This document shows, one piece after another, positions 19,940-30,879 of a stretch of DNA of 64,000 nucleotides. The stretch is taken from contig CAJNDT010006192.1 of the NCBI GenBank assembly GCA_905221615.1, forward strand, positions 120,001-184,000. The letters are read 5' to 3'. Within the stretch, counting starts at the first letter, position 1. Each line of letters begins with the position of its first letter. Origin of the DNA: Symbiodinium sp. CCMP2592 (Eukaryota; Sar; Dinophyceae; Suessiales; Symbiodiniaceae). Below the pieces are notes generated by a model. The model did not search any database. It worked only from the letters and a program-made list of their open reading frames with translations, and had not been told where the DNA came from. The translations under genes were made by a program, and so were the position numbers.

Positions 19940-22011
19940 TCACTGATCAGGGTTCCTGGTGCCTGAATATTTCATGGCCAAGTCGACCTGTCGCCCCCAT
20001 TTACCGCACCGGCAGAGGGTGACCGTGTACGGCCTGCCAATGGCATCCAGGTGCCGCTGAAACTTCATCACCAAGGGCACCCGCTTCCACAGGATCACGC
20101 GTTCCTGGGATGGAAGGTTATCAGTCAAGTTAATACTAAACTATTTTATTTAAAATCGCCCAGGCGCCAGAGTGTAGCCATCCAAGAAGAGCCCGAAGTC
20201 GTCCCCATCGCCCAGGTAGGCGAAGGTCACCTCCCTCTTCTTCGAGAAGCGGAAGTCCTCCATGGTCTCGTCCAGATCGCCCTTGATCACCTCACAGAAC
20301 GGCATCTTCGTCTCAGTGACGAACTTCTTCGAAGCGCAAACCGTCGCTGGGATCAGGCCGATGGAGTAGAAATAGCCTTGATCGGTCGCCCACAAAGACT
20401 TGGATCCGTACAGCGCCGCCATCTCAAGGCCGTCGGCAGGGAGTGGCGTAATGAAGTGCCCAAACCCGGCATCCATCCGGGCAGTGTTGGTCATCACCTC
20501 CGACCGCCTTGGATTTTTATCTAATTAATAAATAATTTAATCATAACGGAACGGCACAAAATACTGAGCCAAGTTGCCGCAGGGCTTGGTTGAAGACAGC
20601 AAGCCGCACGCCGCACTTGTACAGCTTGTTTTCATACTCCTCGGTGAAGCGCTCGCGGAGGAAACTGTTTTGGAGCATCATCTCGTTCCTCTCCTCCACG
20701 GATGCGAAGGTCTGCGCAGCAATGCCTATCGGAGCAGATCTTGGTACCGCTGACAGGAACCCGCATTTGTTCAAGAACATGGAGGCAAAGGCCAAGACAT
20801 CCTGGGCGTACGATGACACCGACAAGAGCAAGCCATCCGTCATGATCGGCAGTGACCATCCTGCCCACTGGGGATCCTGGTCCTTGGTTAAGTCTGGACT
20901 CAGTCGAATGAGTCATATATAAGTCAAACGATGCAAACAATCTGTTACTCCAACTTCGATCTAGCCTAGCCAGGGTTCGAAGCGATTCAACATACATCCT
21001 CGCGCAGCCCCGTTTGCTATGTATGGGAACAAGAGGATGCGGACCACCTTTTCGTCAGGCGCATAGAGAAACTGATCCAGAAGCTCCCGGATGCAGCACG
21101 CCACCTCAGTGCAATTAATAATAATTACATTCATTCACAGATTTAAGTTAATTAATAACTTCATCAGGCTCAGGTACAACAGAGTACACCTGCGGCGTTG
21201 CATTCTGCGGCGGCATGGACGTCGCGATGCTCTGCAACTTGGGCATAACCTCCATGTCTTCCCACGGGAAATCTGAGTTGACACGATCTTCAGAACAATT
21301 CAAATGAAAAACTAAACTACAACCTACTATAATAATATGATTAATTATTATGATTACTAAATTAAATTAATTATTTAATTATTATATTATTAAATTAAAT
21401 TTTAATGTTATTCTGCCGAGGTACATGCTATGATGCCACAATTGTCGGAAAAACTGCCGTCTGGGTAGAATGAGCTGCGATACGCATTGAACCCTGCCAG
21501 TGCCCACGTGAACTGCTCACTCGTGTCGTAACGGTCTCTCAGCAGGTCCGGCGCTTGCTTCAGGTGCCTGGAGGATCTATAATAATAATTATTAAAATAA
21601 AAAACTGATTAATTATAAGTTCAAAGCAATAAACCAAATAATTAATGTAACATCTAACTTGAACTCCCAGTCGTTTAAGCCAATGTGCATATAGTGGGAC
21701 TGGAGATCCGTAGCCTTGTAGCGCAGCATCGCCGGTTTGATCATGGACTGAAGGACTTGTGGGATGTTCTCGCCGACATCCGACGAAGTGGCATCGTCAC
21801 TGGCCCTTGCCAACGAAGTCGATCCCGAGCCAGGCTGCTGCTGCTCCTCCTGGTCCTCCTTTTTGGCGGGATCTGAGACCACTGTGAAGCCCTCCGAATC
21901 CACCGTCTCGGACGGCTGTGCAGCCGCAGCTGCGGCGGTGTCCGTGGACTCGACCGCCTTCGCTCGGAGCTTCAATGCAGCCATGATGTCACTGTCCGCG
22001 CTGCTTGACAT
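19940..22011 (-). CDS. unknown multi-exon gene (about 535 residues)
   Basis: ATG at 22009-22011, stop TGA at 19940-19942. Exons: 21659-22011, 21425-21576, 21160-21287, 20996-21104, 20548-20893, ~20160-20507 and 19940-~20111. The first five introns (40-137 bp) are GT-AG and keep codon phase at every junction; the sixth, near 20112-20159, is AT-rich but I could not find a clean donor. The N-terminus is low complexity (SSSADSD, Ala run, QEEQQQ). Later parts look globular: DRYDTSEQFTWALAGFNAY, then CCIRELLDQFLYAPDEKVV, then QGYFYSIGLIPATVCASKKF, and a Cys-containing tail TLCRCGKWGR. I do not recognise the family. All introns are AT-rich against GC-rich exons. Confidence 0.75.
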
Positions 22012-22039
22012 ATGCTAACCCAGGAACTGGTCTGACTCC

Positions 22040-25000
22040 TGCTTCAGGAGCCTGAAACCTGGGAGCCTGAAAGAGCCTGGGAGCCACCGTGACAGGAAAC
22101 GCAAGTGAAAGCAGCTGACTGTGATTGCATGTGGTGCACGGCAAACACTCCAGGCATGCATGCAACACTCCGCAGGTGCATGCAAAACTGGCGGCTTGCC
22201 TTCACGAAGAGCCGCGGCGGCCGTCGGCAGGTGTTCAAAACCTCAGTGGAACTGACTGAAATCTGGGAGCCTAAAGTGCCTGGGAGCCTAAAGTGCCTGG
22301 GAGCCACCGTGACAGGAATTTCAAGTCAAAGCAGCTGACTGTCATTGCATGTGGTGCTCGGCAAACACTCCAGCGGCAACACTCGCAAGTCAAAGCAACT
22401 GACTGTGATTGCATGTGGTGCTCGGCAAACACTCCATTGGCAACACTCCACGGGTGCGTGCAAAACTCGCGGATTGCCTTTGCAGAGCCGCGGCGGGCCG
22501 TCGGCAGGTGTTCAAACCTCAGTGGAACTGACTGAAACCTGGGAGCCTAAAGTGCCTGGGAGCCTTTAAAGTGAAAGCTGCTGACTGTCATTGCATGTGG
22601 TGCTCGGAAAACACTCCAGCGGCAACACTCGCAAGTCAAAGCAGCTGACTGTGATTGCATGTGGTGCGCGGCAAACACTCTAGGCATGCATGCAACACTC
22701 CACGGGTAAATGCAAAACTAGCGGCTTGTCTTCGAAGAGCCGCGGCGGCCGTCGGCAGGTGTTCAAAACCTCAGTGGAACTGACTGAAACCTGGGAGCCT
22801 AAAGTGCCTGGGAGCCTTTAAAGTGAAAGCTGCTGACTGTCATTGCATGTGGTGCTCGGCAAACACTCCAGCGGCAACACTCGCAAGTCAAAGCAGCTGA
22901 CTGTGATTGCATGTGGTGCACGGCAAACACTCTGGGCATGCATGCAACACTCCATGGGTAAATGCAAAACTGGCGGCTTGTCTTCGCAGAGCCGCGGCGG
23001 CCGTCGGCAGGCGTTCAAAACCTCAGTGGAACTGACTGAAACCTGGGAGCCTAAAGTGCCTGGGAGCCTAAAGTGCCTGGGAGTCACCGTGACAGGAATC
23101 GCAAGTCAAAGCAGCTGACTGTCATTGCATGTGGTGCTCGGCAAACACTCCAGCGGCAACACTCGCAAGTCAAAGCAGCTGACTGTCATTGCATGTGGTG
23201 CTGGGCAAACACTCCAGGGGCAACACTCCACGGGTGCATGCAAAACTGGTGGCTTGTCTTCGAAGAGCCGCGGCGGCCGTCGGCAGGTGTTCAAAACCTC
23301 AGTGGAACTGACTGAAACCTGGGAGAGCCTAAAGTGCCTGGGAGCCTAAAGTGAAAGCAGCTGACTGTCATTGCATGTGGTGCTCGGCAAACACTCCAGT
23401 GGCAACACTCGCAAGTCAAAGCAGCTGACTGTGATTGCATGTGGTGCACGGCAAACACTCTAGGCATGCATGCAACACTCCACGGGTAAATGCAAAACTG
23501 GCGGCTTGTCTTCGAAGAGCCGCGGCGGCCGTCGGAGGAAACCTCAGTGGAACTGAGTGAAACCTGGGAGCCTAAAGTGCCTGGGAGCCTAAAGTGAAAG
23601 CTGCTGACTGTCATTGCATGTGGTGCTCGACAAACGCTCCAGTGGCAACACTCGCAAGTCAAAGCAGCTGACTGTGATTGCATGTGGTGCACGGCAAACA
23701 CTCTAGGCATGCATGCAACACTCCACGGGTGCATGCAAAACTGGCGGCTTGTCTTCAAACTTCGAAGAGCCGCGGCGGCCGTCGGCAGGTGTTCAAAACC
23801 TCAGTGGGGCTGACTGAAACCTGGGAGCCTAAAGTGCCTGGGAGCCTAAAGTGAAAGCAGCTGACTGTCATTGCATGTGGTGCTCGACAAACACTCCAGT
23901 GGCAACACTCGCAAGTCAAAGCAGCTGACTGTGATTGCATGTGGTGCACGGCAAACACTCTAGGCATGCATGCAACACTCCACGGGTAAATGCAAAACTA
24001 GCGGCTTGTCTTCGAAGAGCCGCGGCGGCCGTCGGCAGGTGTTCAAACCTCAGTGGAACTGACTGAAACCTGGGAGCCTAAAGTGCCTGGGAGCCTAAAG
24101 TGAAAGCAGCTGACTGTCATTGCATGTGGTGCTCGGCAAACACTCCAGTGGCAACACTCGCAAGTCAAAGCAGCTGACTGTGATTGCATGTGGTGCACGG
24201 CAAACACTCTAGGCATGCATGCAACACTCCACGGGTAAATGCAAAACTGGCGGCTTGTCTTCGAAGAGCCGCGGCGGCCTTCGGCAGGAAACCTCGGTGG
24301 AACTGAGTGAAACCTGGGAGCCTAAAGTGCCTGGGAGCCTAAAGTGAAAGCAGCTGACTGTCATTGCATGTGGTGCTCGGCAAACACTCCAGTGGCAACA
24401 CTCGCAAGTCAAAGCAGCTGACTGTGATTGCATGTGGTGCACGGCAAACACTCTAGGCATGCATGCAACACTCCACGGGTGCATGCAAAACTGGCGGCTC
24501 GTCTTCAAACTTCGAAGAGCCGCGGCGGCCGTCGGCAGGTGTTCAAAACCTCAGTGGAACTGACTGAAACCTGGGAGCCTAAAGTGCCTGGGAGCCTAAA
24601 GTGAAAGCAGCTGACTGTCATTGCATGTGGTGCTCGGCAAACACTCCAGTGGCAACACTCGCAAGTCAAAGCAGCTGACTGTGATTGCATGTGGTGCACG
24701 GCAAACATTCTTCGAAGACAAGCCGCTCTCTCTCTCTCCCCCGAGTCCGTGTGAGAGAGAGAGAGCGGCTTGTCTTCGAAGAGCCGCGGCGGCCGTCGGC
24801 AGGTGTTCAAACCTCAGTGGAACTGACTGAAACCTGGGAGCCTAAAGTGCCTGGGAGCCTAAAGTGAAAGCAGCTGACTGTCATTGCATGTGGTGCTCGG
24901 CAAACACTCCAGTGGCAACACTCGCAAGTCAAAGCAGCTGACTCTGATTGCATGTGGTGCACGGCAAACACTCAAGGCATGCATGCAACACTCCATGGGT

Positions 25001-25170
25001 AAATGCAAAACTGGCGGCTTGTCTTCGCAGAGCCGCGGCGGCCGTCGGCAGGCGTTCAAAACCTCAGTGGAACTGACTGAAACCTGGGAGCCTAAAGTGC
25101 CTGGGAGCCTAAAGTGCCTGGGAGCCGCCGTGACAGGAATCGCAAGTCAAAGCAGCTGACTGTCATTGCA
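22040..25170. repeat. tandem satellite, ~250-bp unit, 12 copies
   Basis: The anchor GAGCCGCGGCGGCCGTCGG (and close variants) occurs 12 times at spacings of about 249-281 bp. Each unit contains two versions of CAGCTGACTGT...GCATGTGGTG...GGCAAACACTC and one or two GGGAGCCT-AAAGTG pieces. Units differ by small insertions. Repeated open frames on both strands are artefacts of the satellite. Confidence 0.9.
24708..24782. repeat. hairpin replacing part of one satellite unit
   Basis: CTTCGAAGACAAGCCGCTCT and its inverted copy flank a short loop with CT/GA runs. The right arm is normal satellite sequence; the left arm is its inverted duplicate and replaces about 40 bp of the normal unit. Confidence 0.75.
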
Positions 25171-25380
25171 TGTCATGCTATAACATGATTTTTGCTCTCG
25201 TCCTGCCCCCCCCCCCCCCTGAGGCTGCGGCTGCGGCTGCGGCCACAGCCGAAGAGTGATCACGACGAAGTCCATGAAGACATGGCGGCACGGGTTAGGG
25301 GTGGGCCTTGAGCCTGGCAGCCTGGGAGCCTTGGAGCCACCACCTACTGTAGTCTGACTGACTGAGCCTGGACCTGCATG

Positions 25381-25680
25381 CTGGGGTCTGACCGAGCCTG
25401 GTGCATTGTTCTGGGTCTGTGCATGCATGCTGGGGTCTGACCCAGCCTGGTGCATTGTTCTGGGTCTGACCGAGCCTCGTGCATTGGTCTGTGCATGCAT
25501 GCTGGGGTCTGACCGAGCCTGGTGCATTGTTCTGGGTCTGTGCATGCATGCTGGGGTCTGACCCAGCCTGGTGCATTGTTCTGGGTCTGACCGAGCCTCG
25601 TGCATTGGTCTGTGCATGCATGCTGGGGTCTGACCGAGCCTGGTGCATTGTTCTGGGTCTGTGCATGCACGCTGGGGCCT
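25381..25680. repeat. 121-bp tandem repeat
   Basis: GGGGTCTGACCGAGCCTGGT starts recur near 25382, 25502 and 25622, i.e. every ~121 bp, with a related sub-unit (ACCCAGCCTGGTGCATTG) inside each. The acceptable-looking open frames here are repeat-derived. Confidence 0.85.
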
Positions 25681-25689
25681 CGGTCGGGG

Positions 25690-25965
25690 ATGCACGGGCA
25701 TCCCTCACCCCCGCAAGATGTCAGTGGTGGGACCACAGACATCTTGCGGGGGTGATGGATGTCTCTATCCATGCACGCTGGGGCCTCGGTCGGGGTTCAT
25801 GCACGCACATCCTTCACCCCTGCAAGATGTCGGTGGTGGGACCACAGACATCTTGCAGGGGTGAGGGATGTCCGTGCATCCCCCGACAGGCATCAACTCC
25901 AACCAGGTGTTTCCACTGGAAACACCTGGTTGGATTGATGCCTGGTCTGACCCCTCGAGCCTGAA
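25690..25965. repeat. cluster of three perfect or near-perfect hairpins
   Basis: Arms: CCCCCGCAAGATGTC / GACATCTTGCGGGGG; CACCCCTGCAAGATGTC / GACATCTTGCAGGGGTG; and CCAACCAGGTGTTTCCA / GGAAACACCTGGTTGG. The first two are diverged copies sharing the loop GTGGTGGGACCACA. Confidence 0.8.
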
Positions 25966-26339
25966 GGCTGCAGTTGGTTGTATGCAATGAACCCCACAAA
26001 ACACCAAAAAATTAAAAATCCCCGAAACGGCCACCAAGTATTTACATGTATATTTATATCTGGATAGGAATTTCAGGGATCAGCTGGAACCCAAAAACAT
26101 ACAGGGGCCTAAATAATTGCCTTGCAGAACTATACTGCCGGTTCCTTATTATGCAACTCAACTATACTCGAACATATCCTAACACCCTATTCCAAATATT
26201 ATGGCCCCTATACTATCTTCCAGGGAAATACTCAGCAAGAGGCTCAAATCTTTCCGACCTGGCCACGACAAGCAAACCAAGCCTTAGGCGTGCACAACTA
26301 GTGTAGGGGTTGCCATGATAGGAATAGGGTCTTGGGGCA

Positions 26340-26453
26340 TATGGGAGTTTCCGAAAATAGGGGAATAGGGGATCCTAATATTGTACCCCAAATACTAGGA
26401 TCCTTATTATAAGGACCCAAAATAAGGTACCCCTAACTTTCGGAATTTCCCAT
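26340..26453. mobile_element. hairpin element, family A copy 1
   Basis: Arms TATGGGAGTTTCCGAAA and TTTCGGAATTTCCCATA with a CCTTATTATAAGG centre. Related arms recur at 44668-44781 and, disrupted, at 50784-51125. Confidence 0.65.
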
Positions 26454-26492
26454 AGAGTAGTACAACCAGAATGAGAACCCTAAGGAGTCATG

Positions 26493-26587
26493 TAGGAACC
26501 TGATTAAGCAACCTTTGGCCTCCTAAAATAGTAGGATTCATATAAGAGACCCTTATAAAGGCCCAAGGTTTCTTAATCAGGTTCCTA
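26493..26587. mobile_element. hairpin element, family B copy 1
   Basis: TA, then GGAACCTGATTAAG, inner sequence, then CTTAATCAGGTTCC, TA. Arms are shared with 35629-35730 and 40732-40831; all three copies are bordered by TA on both sides. Confidence 0.75.
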
Positions 26588-28102
26588 GATTAACATTGGT
26601 AGTTATTCAGGTTTCGAGGTTAGAGCTTCTAGCTCGGTGTGTTGCAGGACCCAGCATAGCAACTGCACAGTGAAGAAGGTAGGTCGGGTCTCAGGTTCAT
26701 TCTTCCGTAACTAGACTAGGAACCCTGATTCAGGCTTCTGTATTAGCATCTTCAAGAAACCCTCTTTCCAAGTGGCAACAGCTCCGAGACAGTCTCTGAC
26801 AACCGTCTGGCTCTTAGTAGGATGGATCCCTGTAGTAGTCCCTACAATAGTCCCTGTAACTTGTAACCCATTCCCCCCGCCCCTACTAAGAACCAGACAA
26901 ACAAGCGGTAAATGAGTTCAGAAAGGACGGGGCTGTCTGCCGCCACGTCGTCATGCATTTGCAGACGGAGCTCCGCTGTTTCAGCCGAAAGCAAAGCTCA
27001 CACTCTGGGGCTCCTTTAGATTTGGAATAGGGCTTTTGGGATGTTTTCGGTGCACTGTCGTAAAACTTCAATTTTGGTTGGGAGCCCTGTGGAATACTGC
27101 AGAGAGTTGTTCAGGCTTCTATGCGGATGGCGCAGATAGGGTGGCGACCAGCTCGGAATTGCGTGTGCAAACGCTCGAACTCTCCTATGGATGGGCCGAG
27201 GCGATGGCAAGTCCGGACTGAATAGATGTAATGTAAGGGCCTTATCATTTAAGGGTTATGGGGGTTCCGTAATATTAGTAGAATATATCCCAAACTGAAT
27301 TCTAATTGTAAGGGGCACTAATTACATTACATTATGCCATCATGTGCTTGAAACAGTGCTGGAGGCCATTCAGAATTTCATCCGTCCAGCCTTCCGGATT
27401 CCAAGTTTTGAACACGTGGTGCGCGAATGATTCGGGGTTCGTCAATCGTAGGGACCCGCAGCGGGGTAGGGGGAGGTGGGTAGGGGACTATGCTTCCTTA
27501 GATAGGCCTTATTAAGTCGTTATTCTACGTATGAAGGCCCCCTGGTCCCTCGCCCCTACCCGCCTAGGGGTCCTTATGAGTCAAGTGAAGTAGTTGGTAT
27601 GTTTCCACAGAATAAGGCTAAGGCATAACGTTCTGGGGGCATGTTATGCTTTGCTTGTCCAGGGACCGTAGGGGGATACTATCTTCGTATTCGCCCACCA
27701 CCTTGTTCAAAAAAGTTGATAAGCAGCATGAGTATACTGTAAGCATCTAGGAAAATGGCCGTCGATCCCACTGGGCCTGTCCCAAAAAACATCTCAACCA
27801 ACTCGTGCTACAAACTTTCTCGTGCAGACGCCGGCGGCCAGCTACAAGCCCTGTGGATGTTGAGCTCTGGCCACATCCTGATCTTTGCTCAACTGCGGCT
27901 CGTGGAAACCGGACGATTAGTCTGAAGACTTTTGAGCTCGTATAACCCAAAGGGTCCAAGTACCATACTATACTATACTATTACTGGAGCAATTGGGTTT
28001 GACCAAGGCCATGGAACACAACAACACTACCATAAACCGCTCGCGCATGCAGCAAGTACACACGACACACACGACATGAAACGTCTTGCCGCGGCCGCGC
28101 TC

Positions 28103-28756
28103 CTAAAGGAAGAAGCTGAGCTTCCCGTCGGCGCTAAGCATTGCTGTGTAAGCTGGCTCGTGTCTCAAAATTTCACATTTCTCACTGCATTTCATGGTGG
28201 ACTCGTGGGGCGCCGTCTCACTCGGAAAAGGGAAAGCTGTCCACCTGGCGCCTGCGAGGCTCTCGAGGGCAAGAATTCCAGGCTCGCTTTGGGGAAGGCC
28301 CGTCCCAAGTGTCGACAATCCGGACGAAGTCTCTGCCTGTACCCTCGGTGCCTTGAAAGTGCCCTCATCGTCTGCCATGGCATGGTCGTGAAACTGAGAA
28401 TGACAAGCCCCGCCCGGCCATGGCTGTGGCGATTCTGCAGGCACGAAGTTCTGCTTCTGAATATGTCTTGGCCTTCTGCTGCTCCTAAACGGCTCAAGGC
28501 AGAGCGGAGTTCTTTTGCCAAAGCCGGGCAGAAACTGGCCGTGGATGTTGTCGATGATCTTCTGCGCTCCGAACCTGTTGGGTGTGCGGATGACAGCGAA
28601 ACCGCGCGACTTGCCATTCGGAAACAGCTGCATCTCAATCTCGCAGTGGGTCAAACCACGTGAATGGAGGAAGTTGTGCAGGACTTCCGCATCACACTTC
28701 GCAGGGATGTTGCGCAAGAAGAAGGCACCCTCCGGATCCTGCGCCTGTGCCGTCAT
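28103..28756 (-). CDS. RRM-domain RNA-binding protein
   Basis: 217 residues from ATG 28754-28756 to TAG 28103-28105; the open frame continues upstream without a better ATG. The N-terminal ~90 residues form an RNA recognition motif: RNP2 FFLRNIP at ~12-18 and RNP1 KSRGFAVI at ~49-56, followed by a helix with INNIHG-like IIDNIHGQFLPG. The C-terminal ~120 residues have no recognised domain. Alone in an otherwise repeat-rich stretch; no intron is needed. RRM proteins bind RNA in splicing, stability or translation; the target is unknown. The overlapping plus-strand frame is a shadow. Confidence 0.7.
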   Translation of the reverse strand: MTAQAQDPEGAFFLRNIPAKCDAEVLHNFLHSRGLTHCEIEMQLFPNGKSRGFAVIRTPNRFGAQKIIDNIHGQFLPGFGKRTPLCLEPFRSSRRPRHIQKQNFVPAESPQPWPGGACHSQFHDHAMADDEGTFKAPRVQAETSSGLSTLGTGLPQSEPGILALESLAGARWTAFPFPSETAPHESTMKCSEKCEILRHEPAYTAMLSADGKLSFFL

Positions 28757-28869
28757 GGGTAGAGCAACGATCTCACGTGTCCGGCCACAGAATTTTGTTA
28801 AATGTCTTGCCGAAGTCAACGGCAGAGCTCTGAGCCCAGATGATTGGGTGTGCGAAGACTTTCCGTGCT

Positions 28870-29334
28870 AAAACAAAGACTGATCCGTCAACGGCCCTAA
28901 ACCCTACAGCCAACAACGGCTCCACTTAGGGGGGGCACCATCAGGGCTCCTTCAAAGGTGCTATAGGGGTTCCGTTAGAAGAATACTACAAGGGGTCCTT
29001 TCAAGGCCCCAAACCCCCTGAAGGTGGTAAGGTCTTCCATGCCATCTTAAAGCTGCAACCTTGTTATCTTGTAGTCAACATGACTGAGGAGGCTCGGGGT
29101 TCGTAGAGACTTAGAAGTCTACACCACGCATACGCTTACACACATAAGTCATGCACCAAGGACATCATATCGTAGTTATTAAGTCATGCACACATTTAAA
29201 TTTGCCCCTCTGCGTACTCGAAGGTATGCCTTGCTGTGATACATTGCCGTGCCGACTCTCGTATACTATCTCATGCTAAATTCCATGTCGACGGCCTTTG
29301 CGCAATATCTGCAACCCCAGTGCATAAGCCTTAA
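28870..29334. other. no gene seen
   Basis: Short imperfect inverted repeat at about 28925-29035 and ordinary sequence; nothing else supportable. Confidence 0.3.
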
Positions 29335-29560
29335 TCAAACCCTAAACCGCTAGACCTCTAAACCTCTAAACCCCTAAACCCTAAAACCCTGAACCCTAGA
29401 CCCCTAAACCCAAGCCCCTAAACCCCTAAACCCTAAGCCCTAAACCCTAAACCCCTGAATCCTAGACCCCTAAACCCCTAAACCCTAAGCCCTAAACCCT
29501 AAACCCCTGAATCCTAGACCCCTAAACCCCTGAGCCCCTAAACCCCTAAACCACAAGCCT
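29335..29560 (-). repeat. CCCTAAA (telomere-like) array
   Basis: Loose CCCTAAACCCCTAAACC units, with a ~75-bp sub-block repeated (GAATCCTAGACCCCTAAACC at about 29456 and 29510). Confidence 0.8.
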
Positions 29561-29749
29561 AGAGAACTCTGCCAGGCGAGGCGCTCGGTGATGTACTGCT
29601 CAATGGCGGTGTGACCATCTTCCTGGCCTCTGTTAGTTTGCATAGGGTTTAGGGTTTTAGGGTTTAGGGTTTAAGGTTTTTCTGAAATAGGTCCGTCCTT
29701 TAACCAGTAACAAACGATACTTGAAGCAACGTCGTTCAAGGGTCTATTT

Positions 29750-30127
29750 TCAAGGTTTAGGCACGACAGTCAATCCCCTAGCTACTAGCCACAAGATCTG
29801 TACCAGATAATGACAGGATAGCTCTTTAAGTCTTTGGGGTGGGCTCCATTTTTGGGATTCAAACTCCGGCCTGTAGCACTTAGTTTCAAGAAAGGGACAT
29901 GAAGTAGCTGCCAGTTTAGCCTCCCTATGACAACCTTGCATATCAGCTATTCCGGCCGCTCCGATAGCTGTACCCAGAGGCCCCAAAGTAGTTCCTTTTT
30001 GGGGTTCATATATAGAATCCTATAAGGTAATCCCAAAAGGAACTACTTTGGGGCCCCTGGGTATGCTACTCCTGACAGAGGACCGGTGTACTGCTGCCCA
30101 AGGAGCTGCGGGTCACCTTGAAGTCAC
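29750..30127 (-). CDS. two candidate exons around a hairpin intron
   Basis: Exon 30077-30127 follows CTGCCGCAG| and reads DFKVTRSSLGSSTPVL; the next, from 29967, reads IGAAGIADMQGCHREAKLAA, then SCPFLETKCYRPEFESQKW. A GT-AG intron (29968-30076) joins them in phase (1 + 2) and consists almost entirely of the hairpin. The protein is unknown. The 3' end is not fixed; the frame closes at 29750. Confidence 0.45.
29968..30076 (-). mobile_element. hairpin intron (introner candidate)
   Basis: Arms GGCCCCAAAGTAGTTCC and GGAACTACTTTGGGGCC make an almost perfect ~94-bp palindrome. On the minus strand it begins GTCAGGAGTAG and ends GGGTACAG, giving GT-AG borders. Confidence 0.6.
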
Positions 30128-30724
30128 CTGCGGCAGCGGTAGGATTTCTGCACTGCTCTCGCAATCCGAGTACAGAGGCTGCAACTGGCAATTGTCACGA
30201 CAACACTGGCTCAGACCCTAAAAAACACTATCAAGCGTTCGCAGTTGAAAGCCCCCTTGCTTATATGAGAGCAGCTACGAAAAGCTTATTCTCAAAGAAT
30301 CTGAACCCATTGCCTTCTGAAGCAAGTCTCTACGGCAGCTCACGGTAATGCTGGTCCACGCCCTACACGCATTCAATCCAAAGCCGAAGCAGCGATTGGA
30401 ATATCTCAAAGCAAGCGATCCGAACAAAAGCGTAGCAGTAGGTCTTAATAATCACTGCTGCACTAAGCGTCCCAACTCCCCAATTCCATGCACTCCTGAA
30501 CCCCTAAATTGAAAGCTCGAAACACCACGCTTGACAATCAGCATAGCCCAGTACATTCAAGTACTCGACTCGCATGTGAAGGCACTCAGTTTTCAATGCA
30601 TTACCCTGATACTGAAAACCACGGTAGTTCGTCAAACCCTGCACTATCCCAAACGGTCCTAGGTTGTCCTAGGTTCTGACTGTGATGGGGGATACTTTCC
30701 CAAATCATAGTAATGATTCCTAAT

Positions 30725-30832
30725 ATATGGGTGGTTGTCAAAATTATTCTCCCTTTTTGGGTACCCTAAATATTAGGTGCCGTACGATAAAAATAGGGAC
30801 ACAAAAAGGGACCATGATTTTGACAACCACCC

Positions 30833-30836
<4 letters not shown>
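30725..30836. mobile_element. hairpin element, family E copy 1
   Basis: Arms ATGGGTGGTTGTCAAAAT and ATTTTGACAACCACCCAT, with CCCTTTTTGGG/ CAAAAAGGG inside. Second copy at 53968-54076. Confidence 0.7.

Positions 30837-30879
<43 letters not shown>

Larger units (their letters stand above)
26000..28100. other. non-coding stretch with hairpin elements
   Basis: No convincing exon. Holds hairpins at 26340-26453, 26493-26587, 27225-27340 and 27461-27572, listed separately or in the findings, in otherwise unremarkable sequence with lower GC than to the left. Confidence 0.4.

Noticed and set aside
22818..25159. Repeated small proteins (HVVLGKHSSGNTRKSKQL type) on both strands
   Set aside because: Occur in every satellite unit in several frames; no start, splice or codon signal.
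22040..25170. CRISPR-like array because of regular repeats
   Set aside because: Units are ~250 bp and contiguous, without short repeats separated by unique spacers; this is a satellite.
27932..28663. Plus-strand 243-codon frame
   Set aside because: Antisense of the RRM gene; the RRM motifs are on the minus strand.
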